Assembly (NCBI RefSeq): GCF_001584185.1
Contig: NZ_CP013234.1
Span: 4,650,001 to 4,714,000, forward strand
Source of the DNA: Collimonas pratensis
Lineage (GTDB): Bacteria; Pseudomonadota; Gammaproteobacteria; Burkholderiales; Burkholderiaceae_D
Reading direction: 5' to 3'
Length of the DNA: 64,000 nt
The notes beneath the pieces were generated by a model. That model made no database searches and was not told the origin of the DNA. It saw nothing but the letters and a program-made list of their open reading frames with translations. Every line of letters begins with the position of its first letter. Position 1 is the first letter of the stretch. Positions 56,546-64,000 of the stretch are shown piece by piece. A program made the position numbers and the translations under genes.

Positions 56546-57349
56546 ATGAACCGTCGTCAATTAGTGCAATTCTTTGCCGGCCTGGGCGTGGTCGCCAGCC
56601 TGAGCGCTCCCGTCATCGCCTCCGCCCAGGAAAAGCCGATCAAGATCGGCGCTACCGGCGGTCCGCACGCGCAGATCCTCGAAGTGGTCAAGAAAGTCGC
56701 TGCCAAGGATGGTTTGAATATCCAGATCGTCGAATTCAGCGACTATGTGCAGCCCAACGCGGCGCTGGCAGCCGGCGACCTGGATGCCAACAGCTACCAG
56801 CACCTGCCCTACCTGGAGGCGCAGATCAAGGATCGCGGCTACAAGCTGGTCAACGTCGGCTACACCATCACTTTCCCGATGGGCGTGTATTCGAAGAAAG
56901 TCAAATCCCTCAAGGATTTGAAGAACGGCGCCCGCATCGGCATCCCTAACGATCCGACCAACGGCGGCCGCGCCCTGTTGCTGCTGCAGGCGCAAGGCCT
57001 GCTGAAGCTGAAGGCGGACGCCGGCCTGAAGGCGACGCCGCTGGATATCGCCGACAATCCGAAGAAGCTGAAGATCGTTGAAATCGATGCGGCCCAGCTG
57101 CCACGCTCGCTGGATGACCTGGATGCGGCGGCCATCAACGGCAATTATGCGGAATCGGCCGGACTCGATCCGACCAAGGACGGCATCGCCATCGAAGCGG
57201 CCAAAGGCCCTTACGCCAATGTGATCGCGGTGCGCATTGCCGACAAGGACAAGCCTTGGGTGGCCAAGCTGGTCAAGGCTTACCACAGCCCTGAAGTGAA
57301 ACAATACGTTGTGACGCAGTTCAAGAGCTCGGTCATCCCAGCCTGGTAA
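56546..57349 (+). CDS. metQ: Methionine-binding protein of ABC transporter
   Basis: A 267-residue periplasmic methionine-binding protein. ATG 56546 with AAAGGAAG upstream is preferred over the GTG at 56525. The signal peptide (LVQFFAGLGVVASLSAPVIA, cut near ASAQ) has no lipobox, so it is a soluble form rather than the lipoprotein of E. coli. KIGATGGPHAQILEVVKKVA, DYVQPNAALAAGDLDANSYQ and IGIPNDPTNGGRALLLLQ carry the ligand-pocket residues. It ends the metNIQ operon before a strong terminator. Confidence 0.94.
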   Translation: MNRRQLVQFFAGLGVVASLSAPVIASAQEKPIKIGATGGPHAQILEVVKKVAAKDGLNIQIVEFSDYVQPNAALAAGDLDANSYQHLPYLEAQIKDRGYKLVNVGYTITFPMGVYSKKVKSLKDLKNGARIGIPNDPTNGGRALLLLQAQGLLKLKADAGLKATPLDIADNPKKLKIVEIDAAQLPRSLDDLDAAAINGNYAESAGLDPTKDGIAIEAAKGPYANVIAVRIADKDKPWVAKLVKAYHSPEVKQYVVTQFKSSVIPAW

Positions 57350-57359
57350 GCCGTTATTG

Positions 57360-57398
57360 AAAAAGCCCGCGCTGCTGACAGCAACGCGGGCTTTTTTT
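57360..57398 (+). terminator. metNIQ terminator
   Basis: AAAAAGCCCGCG and CGCGGGCTTTTTTT (about 57360-57371 and 57385-57398) form a strong stem with T-run. Confidence 0.93.
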
Positions 57399-57446
57399 CG
57401 TCTGACGCTATCGTAGCGATGCCGTGCCAGGCAGCGCTACAACGGC

Positions 57447-60400
57447 TTACTGCCAGCGGTAGCCGAAGCCGACGTTGATGCCGCTATCCCTGCCGGTAGA
57501 AGTGAAACCCAAGCCCCAAGTGCTGTTGCCGCTTTTACTGACCGCCTTGAACTGCAAGGCCAGCGCGCCGTAACCCTGGAAGGCGCCGACGCCGATGCCA
57601 ACACCCTTCTCTCCCCCGTACAGCGTCGGCATCACCGCGCCGGTCGCCGCCATGCTCATCGCGATGCCCGAGTAGGCGATGCGCTTGACGTCGCCGATCT
57701 GGTTCTGCAGATTGGTGAGCTGGGAGACATTCACGCCATCGGTCAGGTTGATGCCCGGCGCAACATTGGTCAGGCGCCGTTCATTGCCGGCAGAGCCCAC
57801 CGACACCGTGTTCGCCTGGTTTGCGACCGAGTAGGCGCCCAAGGCCACCGAGTTGTTAGCCAGTGCCTGCGTTTCCGCTCCCAGCGCCACTGCATCGTTG
57901 CCTGACGCCAGCGCGTTGTTACCGATCGCCACGGTCGGATCGCCGATAGCGCGAGCGTTGTAGCCGACCGCTACCGAACCGGCTTGCGACGCCAGGGCAC
58001 GGAAGCCGACTGCCGTGGTGTTGGTGTCCGTCGCTTGCGCATTGGAGCCGATCGCGGTGGCGCCGTCCTTGGTGGCTTGCGCGCACAGGCCGGAACCGGT
58101 GGCGTCTACCCCATGGACGCTGGTGCAGGTTGCCGCCGTCACGCTGTTGATAGCCGTGCCGCTGGTGCCGCGCGTCTGCACCGTGCCGTTGCCGTTAGAG
58201 CCGCCAATGGTGGTCCCGCCCAGCGTGGCGCCGTTGGCAATCGCATTCTTCTCGGCATCCACCAGCGACGTCAGGGTGGTCGAGAGCGAATTGGCGCCAT
58301 TGGCGATGTTGCTCAAGCCGGTCGAGAGCGACGATACCTGGCTCAGGCCAGTCGACAAGGACGAGATCCCGGTCGACAAGGAAGCGATCCCGGTGGAGGT
58401 CGATACGGACAGCGAGACGATATTGCTGCCGGTCGTCGACAAGCCGGTCGACAGCGAGCTGATGTTCGAGGTGTTGCTCGACAAACTGGTCGACAGCGAA
58501 TTGATGCTGCTGGTGTTGCTCGACAAGCCGGTCGAAGTCGAAGTCGACAGCGAGTTGACGTTGCTGTTGGTCGAACTCAAGCCGGTCGACAGCGAACTCA
58601 GGCCAGTCGAAGCCGCGGTCGACAGCGAAGTCAGCTGGCTGACGTTGACTGCATCGGTATTTTGCGTGCCGGCGGCGACATTGATGATCTGGCGTTCCTT
58701 GCCGACGGAACCTACCGATACCACGTTGTTGCGGGTGCCGTTGGTGGAATTCGCGCCGATCGCCACCGAATTCGAGCCGGCGCTGACAGAGGCGTCATCC
58801 GAACCATCCAGTTTGCCGTCCGCCTTGAAATAATTGTTGACGCCGGATTTTTGCAGGCTGGAGACCGTGGTCGACAGCGAGCTGACATTGCTGGTGACGG
58901 TACTCAAGCCGCTCGAAGTCGAGGTCGACAGCGAATCAACGCTGCTGTTGGCGGTGCTCAGGCCGGTCGAAGTTGAAGTCGACAGCGAGGTCACGCTGCT
59001 GTTGGCCGTGCTCAGGCCGGTCGAAGTCGAGGTCGACAATGAGCTCACGCTGCTGTTGGTTGTGCTCAGGCCGGTCGAGGTCGAAGTAGACAACGAGTCT
59101 ACGCTGCTGCTGGCCGTACTCAGACCAGTCGAGGTTGAAGTCGACAGCGAGGTCACACTGCTGTTGGCTGTGCTCAGGCCGGTCGAGGTCGAAGTAGACA
59201 ACGAGTCTACGCTGCTGCTGGCCGTACTCAGACCAGTCGAGGTTGAAGTCGACAGCGAGGTCACGCTGCTGTTGGCCGTGCTCAGGCCGGTCGAAGTCGA
59301 GGTCGACAGTGAGCTCACGCTGCTGTTGGTCGTGCTCAGGCCGGTCGAGGTCGAAGTAGACAGGGAGTCTACGTTGCTGTTGACAGTGCTGAGGCCGGTC
59401 GAGGTTGAAGTCGATAGCGAGCTCACGCTGCTGTTGGCTGTGCTCAGGCCGGTCGAGGTCGAAGTAGACAACGAATCTACGCTGCTGCTGGCCGTACTCA
59501 GGCCAGTCGAGGTTGAAGTCGACAGCGAGGTCACGCTGCTGTTGGCCGTACTCAGGCCGGTCGAGGTCGAAGTCGACAGCGATGTCACGCTACTGTTGGC
59601 CGTGCTCAGGCCGGTCGAGGTCGAAGTAGACAACGAATCCACGCTGCTGCTGGCGGTACTGAGGCCAGTCGACGTGGAGGTCGACAGCGAGCTCACGCTG
59701 CTGTTGGTCGTGCTCAGGCCGGTCGAGGTTGAGGTAGACAGGGAGTCTACGTTGCTGTTGACGGTGCTCAGGCCGGTCGAGGTTGAAGTCGACAGCGAGG
59801 TCACACTGCTGTTGGCTGTGCTCAGACCGGTCGAGGTCGAAGTAGACAACGAGTCTACGCTGCTGCTGACCGTGCTCAGGCCGGTCGAGGTGGAGGTCGA
59901 CAGCGAAGTGACACTGCTGTTGGCCGTGCTCAAGCCGGTCGAAGTTGAAGTAGATAACGAGTCTACATTACTGTTGACTGTGCTGAGGCCGGTCGAAGCG
60001 GAGGTCGACAGCGAGGTGACGCTGCTGTTGCCGGTGCTGAGGCCGGTCGAAGTGGAGGTCGACAGCGACGTCACGCTGCTGTTGGCGGTGCTCAGGCCGG
60101 TTGAAGTCGACGTAGACAGCGAGTCTACATTGCTGTTGACCGTGCTCAAGCCAGTCGAGGTAGAGGTCGACAGCGAGGTGACACTGCTGTTGGCCGTGCT
60201 CAGACCAGTCGACGTGGAAGTCGACAGCGAGGTGACGCTGCTGTTGGTGGTGCTCAGACCGGTTGAAGTGGAAGTAGACAGCGAGTCTATATTACTGCTG
60301 ACAGTGCTCAATCCGGTCGAAGTGGAGGTCGACAGCGACGTCACGCTGCTATTGGCGGTGCTCAGGCCGGTCGAGGTGGAAGTCGACAGCGAAGCGACGC

Positions 60401-63400
60401 TGCTGTTGGCCGTGCTCAGGCCGGTCGACGTGGAAGTCGACAGCGACGTGACGCTGCTGTTGGCAGTGCTCAAACCGGTGGAAGTCGATGTAGACAACGA
60501 GTCCAGGCTGCTGCTGGCCGTGCTCAAGCCAGTCGAAGTGGAAGTCGACAACGATGTCACGCTGCTATTGGCTGTGCTCAAGCCGGTCGACGTCGAGGTC
60601 GACAGCGAGGTGACACTGCTATTGGCCGTGCTTAAACCAGTAGACGTTGACGTAGACAAGGAATCTACGCTGCTGCTGACGGTGCTCAGGCCGGTCGAGG
60701 TTGATGTCGACAGCGAGGTCACATTGCTGTTGACCGTGCTCAGCCCGGTCGAAGTCGAGGTCGACAGCGAGGTCACACTGCTATTGGCCGTGCTTAAACC
60801 AGTAGACGTTGACGTAGACAAGGAATCTACGCTGCTGCTGACGGTGCTCAGGCCGGTTGAGGTGGAAGTCGACAGCGAAGCAACGCCGCTGTTGGCCGTG
60901 CTCAGGCCGGTCGAAGCCGAGGTCGACAGCGAGCTCACGTTGCTGTTGGTTGTGCTGAGGCCGGTCGACAGTGAATCAACGTTGCTGTTGACGGTGCTCA
61001 GGCCTGTCGACGTCGTGGTCGACAGCGAAGTCAGCTGGCTGACGTTGACAGCGTCGGTCAGTTGGGTGCCGGCTGCCACATTGATGATTTGCCGTTCCTT
61101 GTTGACATCGCCGACCGATACGACGTTGCTGCGGCTGCCGTTGGTGGAATTCGCACCGATCGCCACCGAGTTCGAGCCGGCGCTGACGGAGGCAGGGTCC
61201 GAACCGTCCAGTTTGCCGTCGGCCTTGAAGTAATCGTAGACACCGGCCGCCTTCAAGCTGGATGAACTGGTCGACAAAGAGGCGACGCCGGCGCTGACCG
61301 TGCTCAGCCCTGTAGACGCCGACGTCGACAAGCCGCTCACGTTGCTATTGGCACTGCTCAGCCCGCTCGCCAGGGCGGCGACATTGCTGCTGCTGGTGCT
61401 GAGGCCGGTGGAGGTCGATGTCGACAGCGAAGTCACGCTGCTGTTGGTGCTGCTCAAGCCGGTCGAAGCCGAGGTCGACAGTGAAGTGACATTGCTGTTG
61501 GTGGTGCTCAAGCCGGTCGAAGTCGAGGTCGACAGCGAAGTCACGCTGCTGTTGCTGGTGCTGAGACCGGTCGACGCAGAGCTCGACAGCGAGCTCACGC
61601 TGCTGTTGGTGGTGCTCAGACCAGTCGAAGCCGAGGTCGACAGCGAGCTCACATTGCTGTTGGTCGTGCTCAAGCCGCTCGACAGCGATGTGACGTTGCT
61701 GTTGACAGTGCTGAGGCCGGTCGACGCCGAAGTCGACAACGAAGTCACGCCGCTGTTGGCAGTGCTCAGGCCGGTCGACGCCGAGGTCGACAGCGAAGTC
61801 ACGTTGCTGTTGGCAGTGCTCAGACCTGTGGAAGCCGAAGTCGACAGCGATGTCACGCTGCTGTTGGCAGTGCTCAGACCTGTGGAAGCCGAAGTCGACA
61901 GCGATGTCACGCTGCTGTTGGCAGTGCTCAAACCGGTCGAGGTCGAAGTCGACAGCGATGTCACATTGCTATTGGCAGTGCTCAGGCCGGTCGAAGCGGA
62001 AGTCGACAGCGATGTGACGCTGCTGTTGGTCGTGCTCAGGCCGCTCGACAGCGATGTGAGATTGCTGCTGACTGTGCTCAGGCCGGTGGAAGTCGAAGTC
62101 GACAGCGATGTCACGCTGCTATTAGCCGTGCTCAGACCGGTCGAGGCCGAAGTCGACAGTGAAGTGACATTGCTGTTGGTGGTGCTCAAGCCGGTCGAGG
62201 CCGAGCTCGATAGCGACGTCACGCTGCTGTTGGTGGTGCTCAGGCCAGTCGACGCTGAGGTCGACAGCGATGTCACGCTGCTCGACGTGGTGCTGAGACC
62301 ACTCGACAAAGATCCGATGCTGCTGTTGGTGGTGCTCAGGCCGGTCGATGTCGAGGTCGACAGCGAACTCACATTGCTGTTGGTGGTGCTCAAGCCGGTG
62401 GAAGCCGAGGTCGACAGCGAAGTCACACTACTGTTGGTGGTGCTGAGGCCGGTGGAAGCCGAGGTCGACAGCGAGGTCACGCTGCTGCTGGCGCTGCTCA
62501 GACCGGTCGAGGTGGAAGTCGACAACGAGGTAACGTTGCTTTTAGCCGTGCTGATACCTGTCGAACTGGAAGTCGACAGCGAGCTGACATTGCTGTTAGT
62601 GGTGCTCAGGCCGGTCGAGGCCGAAGTCGACAACGATGTGACGTTGCTGTTGGCCGTGCTCAGGCCGCTCGACAACGATGTCAGGTTGCTGCTGACGGTA
62701 CTCAATCCGGTTGAAGCCGAAGTCGATAGCGAGGTGACGCTGCTGTTTGTTGTGCTCAGGCCGGTCGAAGCCGAAGTTGACAGCGAGGTAACGTTGCTGT
62801 TGGTTGTGCTTAAGCCGCTCGACAGTGAAGACAGATTGCTGCTGGTAGTGCTCAGGCCAGTCGAGGCCGAGGTCGACAGCGAAGTGACGCTGCTCCGGCT
62901 CGTGCTCAAGCCGGTCGAGGCCGAAGTCGACAGCGAGGTGACGCCGCTATTGGCGGTGCTCAGGCCGGTCGAGGCCGAAGTCGAGAGCGAAGTCACGCTG
63001 CTGTTGACCGTACTGAGGCCAGTCGAGGTCGAGGTCGACAGCGAAGTCACGCTGCTGCTGGCCGTGCTCAAACCGGTCGAGGTGGAAGTCGACAGCGAGC
63101 TGACGCTGCTGCTGACGGTGCTCAAACCGGTGCTCAACTGCCGCACGGTTACTGCATCTTGTGCTGCCGCGCCGTCGGCCACATTGGTGATGCGGCGCAG
63201 TGCCGCGGCTGAACCAACCGACACTTCCGATAACGGCGCTGCCGCGCCAGTGAGAAAACCCGTGCCGGTAGGCGCTGCCGCACCGGTAGTCGAACCGGCG
63301 CCGAGCGCTACGCTGTTGGCGTAGGAAGCGGTGGCGCCGAGTCCCAGCGCCACGCCGGCGGTCGCGGCAGCGGCGACCGACGATTGTCCGCCGAACGCCA

Positions 63401-64000
63401 GACTGTCAGTGGCCAGCGCTTGCGCGCCGCTGGTGGCATTGCCGCCGATGGCGATGGCGCCGGCTGCACCGGCTGTTGTAGACGTAGCCACAGTCGGCGC
63501 GGTTGCGCTGCCACCCGAGCCGATGGAAACGGTATTGAGCGCAGTCGCCTGGGTCAGCAAGCCGAGCGCCACGCTACTCTGGCCAGCGGCATTTGCCTGC
63601 ACGCCGACCGCCGTTCCCAGATTGCCAGCCTGGCTCATGAAGCCAAAAGCGCTGCCGTAGTCGCCGCTAACCTGCGTGCCGGAGCCGAACAAGGTCACGG
63701 AAAGCTTACCGTTGCCGTTCGCGCCGCAACCCGACACCAGGGAAGTATTACTGCTGCCATCGGTAAAAGTAGCGCTAAGCGTGGTGCCGTCCCGGCCAGT
63801 GAAGGCCAGGCCGATGTTGGTGTTGCAGCCTGTCGGAACAATGGTGCTGGCGTATCCCGACAAAGGCAGCGCCAGCAGCAGCGCCACGACCGACACTCTC
63901 AAGCGGCATCCGCCTCCCTCGGCGTCATGCAACGCGCTGCCGTCGCGCGGCGCAAAGGCGCCGCTCACCCGGCTCGATCCGGAGCGCTTGCCTTTGGCGG
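57447..64000 (-). CDS. Trimeric autotransporter adhesin (YadA type), 5' end beyond window
   Basis: A surface adhesin of more than 2,170 residues. The frame stays open to the right edge with KGKRSGSSRVSGAF, as in the extended signal (ESPR) of such proteins, so the true start lies outside. A hydrophobic signal core (VVALLLALPLSGYAS, about 63870-63900) precedes a YadA-like head with GxAxAxG repeats (about 63220-63700) and a neck (RRITNVADGAAAQDAVTVRQ). Two long Ser/Thr stalks (about 61262-63130 and 58862-61020) and a short one are separated by small head-neck units (YFKADGKLDGSD, ERQIINVAAG). A second head (57770-58120) and a C-terminal YadA anchor (57447-57720, ending GFGYRWQ) follow. It probably mediates adhesion or aggregation. 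Confidence 0.93.
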   Translation of the reverse strand, partial: AKGKRSGSSRVSGAFAPRDGSALHDAEGGGCRLRVSVVALLLALPLSGYASTIVPTGCNTNIGLAFTGRDGTTLSATFTDGSSNTSLVSGCGANGNGKLSVTLFGSGTQVSGDYGSAFGFMSQAGNLGTAVGVQANAAGQSSVALGLLTQATALNTVSIGSGGSATAPTVATSTTAGAAGAIAIGGNATSGAQALATDSLAFGGQSSVAAAATAGVALGLGATASYANSVALGAGSTTGAAAPTGTGFLTGAAAPLSEVSVGSAAALRRITNVADGAAAQDAVTVRQLSTGLSTVSSSVSSLSTSTSTGLSTASSSVTSLSTSTSTGLSTVNSSVTSLSTSASTGLSTANSGVTSLSTSASTGLSTSRSSVTSLSTSASTGLSTTSSNLSSLSSGLSTTNSNVTSLSTSASTGLSTTNSSVTSLSTSASTGLSTVSSNLTSLSSGLSTANSNVTSLSTSASTGLSTTNSNVSSLSTSSSTGISTAKSNVTSLSTSTSTGLSSASSSVTSLSTSASTGLSTTNSSVTSLSTSASTGLSTTNSNVSSLSTSTSTGLSTTNSSIGSLSSGLSTTSSSVTSLSTSASTGLSTTNSSVTSLSSSASTGLSTTNSNVTSLSTSASTGLSTANSSVTSLSTSTSTGLSTVSSNLTSLSSGLSTTNSSVTSLSTSASTGLSTANSNVTSLSTSTSTGLSTANSSVTSLSTSASTGLSTANSSVTSLSTSASTGLSTANSNVTSLSTSASTGLSTANSGVTSLSTSASTGLSTVNSNVTSLSSGLSTTNSNVSSLSTSASTGLSTTNSSVSSLSSSASTGLSTSNSSVTSLSTSTSTGLSTTNSNVTSLSTSASTGLSSTNSSVTSLSTSTSTGLSTSSSNVAALASGLSSANSNVSGLSTSASTGLSTVSAGVASLSTSSSSLKAAGVYDYFKADGKLDGSDPASVSAGSNSVAIGANSTNGSRSNVVSVGDVNKERQIINVAAGTQLTDAVNVSQLTSLSTTTSTGLSTVNSNVDSLSTGLSTTNSNVSSLSTSASTGLSTANSGVASLSTSTSTGLSTVSSSVDSLSTSTSTGLSTANSSVTSLSTSTSTGLSTVNSNVTSLSTSTSTGLSTVSSSVDSLSTSTSTGLSTANSSVTSLSTSTSTGLSTANSSVTSLSTSTSTGLSTASSSLDSLSTSTSTGLSTANSSVTSLSTSTSTGLSTANSSVASLSTSTSTGLSTANSSVTSLSTSTSTGLSTVSSNIDSLSTSTSTGLSTTNSSVTSLSTSTSTGLSTANSSVTSLSTSTSTGLSTVNSNVDSLSTSTSTGLSTANSSVTSLSTSTSTGLSTGNSSVTSLSTSASTGLSTVNSNVDSLSTSTSTGLSTANSSVTSLSTSTSTGLSTVSSSVDSLSTSTSTGLSTANSSVTSLSTSTSTGLSTVNSNVDSLSTSTSTGLSTTNSSVSSLSTSTSTGLSTASSSVDSLSTSTSTGLSTANSSVTSLSTSTSTGLSTANSSVTSLSTSTSTGLSTASSSVDSLSTSTSTGLSTANSSVSSLSTSTSTGLSTVNSNVDSLSTSTSTGLSTTNSSVSSLSTSTSTGLSTANSSVTSLSTSTSTGLSTASSSVDSLSTSTSTGLSTANSSVTSLSTSTSTGLSTASSSVDSLSTSTSTGLSTTNSSVSSLSTSTSTGLSTANSSVTSLSTSTSTGLSTANSSVDSLSTSTSSGLSTVTSNVSSLSTTVSSLQKSGVNNYFKADGKLDGSDDASVSAGSNSVAIGANSTNGTRNNVVSVGSVGKERQIINVAAGTQNTDAVNVSQLTSLSTAASTGLSSLSTGLSSTNSNVNSLSTSTSTGLSSNTSSINSLSTSLSSNTSNISSLSTGLSTTGSNIVSLSVSTSTGIASLSTGISSLSTGLSQVSSLSTGLSNIANGANSLSTTLTSLVDAEKNAIANGATLGGTTIGGSNGNGTVQTRGTSGTAINSVTAATCTSVHGVDATGSGLCAQATKDGATAIGSNAQATDTNTTAVGFRALASQAGSVAVGYNARAIGDPTVAIGNNALASGNDAVALGAETQALANNSVALGAYSVANQANTVSVGSAGNERRLTNVAPGINLTDGVNVSQLTNLQNQIGDVKRIAYSGIAMSMAATGAVMPTLYGGEKGVGIGVGAFQGYGALALQFKAVSKSGNSTWGLGFTSTGRDSGINVGFGYRWQ
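58862..61020 (-). repeat. Stalk repeat array 2 (54-bp units, STSTST type)
   Basis: A tandem array of 54-bp units encoding the 18-residue pattern SLSTSTSTGLSTANSSVT. Nearly every unit has STSTST, unlike array 1. A SSVDS unit tends to alternate with one or two SSVTS units, giving higher-order periods of 108 or 162 bp. The stretch 59061-59156 is repeated exactly from 59169. Confidence 0.88.
61262..63130 (-). repeat. Stalk repeat array 1 (54-bp units, STSAST type)
   Basis: A tandem array of 54-bp units encoding SLSTSASTGLSTTNSSVT and variants. Most units have STSAST. Shorter 42-bp variants (14 residues, e.g. NLTSLSSGLSTTNS) are interspersed, for example near 61675, 62040, 62290, 62660 and 62815. 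No stop codon appears in the array on either strand, which creates false antisense frames. Confidence 0.88.

Noticed and set aside
58834..61233. Long plus-strand open frame (about 800 codons) of repeated VEVEVDSEVTLLL-like units
   Set aside because: It is the antisense shadow of the adhesin stalk repeats; the 54-bp unit happens to lack stops in that frame. No ribosome site or known fold.
58862..63130. Regular repeats that might suggest a CRISPR array
   Set aside because: The 54-bp units are contiguous coding repeats without unique spacers, all in one open frame of an adhesin; no cas genes are present.
61300..63324. Second long plus-strand repetitive open frame (about 670 codons)
   Set aside because: Also antisense to the adhesin stalk (array 1). 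It has the same cause and the same lack of initiation signals.

Overview
The window is G+C-rich chromosomal DNA from a betaproteobacterium, most likely Oxalobacteraceae and possibly Collimonas-like. This placement is an inference from gene content: HrcA/CIRCE-controlled groESL, the thiL-pgpA-pncC/pyrF block, a NodT/MFP/RND efflux operon, phosphonoacetate catabolism and a giant YadA-type adhesin. No rRNA gene is present to confirm it. One tRNA gene, tRNA-Gly(CCC), is present.

Layout. 1-6.6 kb: an ECF sigma operon running off the left edge, a secreted beta-propeller, a TetR/MFS drug-efflux pair with a palindromic operator, and three small exported or membrane proteins. 6.6-8 kb: exported MsrB and MsrA. 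8.3-13.4 kb: a lipoprotein alpha-galactosidase (GH27) with duplicated C-terminal modules, then a Tat-exported phospholipase C. 13.5-21.3 kb: a phosphonate locus with a PhnD-like binding protein, LysR regulator, Fe-dependent alcohol dehydrogenase, MFS transporter, phosphonoacetate hydrolase (PhnA) and phosphonoacetaldehyde dehydrogenase (PhnY). The upstream control region of its dehydrogenase gene is also present, with a 21-codon gene relic, in front of the phospholipase C gene. 21.5-26.2 kb: an A+T-richer accessory stretch with a phage-type HTH regulator behind a 32-bp perfect palindrome, a DUF4359 protein, a secreted orphan, a broken tRNA-Gly copy, and a divergent SDR/LysR pair ending at the intact tRNA-Gly.

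26.4-35.7 kb is mostly housekeeping: trmB, thiL, pgpA, pncC, pyrF, lemA with two TPM-domain genes, an IS110-family insertion and dacB. 36.6-42.6 kb: mgtA, a DUF1345 protein, and a cyanate locus (cynS and cynT, with divergent cynR). 42.6-48.4 kb: a three-gene RND efflux operon. 48.9-51.8 kb: rlpA, a VOC protein, a TetR regulator and a scar of MarR, ribbon-helix-helix and IS21 fragments. 51.9-54.1 kb: groES-groEL. 54.1-54.7 kb: a tandem duplicated hairpin-rich repeat. 54.8-57.3 kb: metNIQ. 57.4-64 kb: a trimeric autotransporter adhesin of more than 2,170 residues that runs off the right edge.

How the genes work together. The phosphonate genes encode uptake (MFS and/or PhnD) and the sequence alcohol to phosphonoacetaldehyde (Fe-ADH, inferred), phosphonoacetaldehyde to phosphonoacetate (PhnY), and phosphonoacetate to acetate plus phosphate (PhnA). 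No aminotransferase is present, so hydroxyethylphosphonate is a plausible substrate. CTATCG-N7-CGATAG sites in both copies of the control region suggest that the LysR regulator also controls phospholipase C. The Msr pair, DacB, RlpA, the adhesin and the efflux operon all act in the envelope. Cyanase and carbonic anhydrase form the usual cyanate-detoxification pair.
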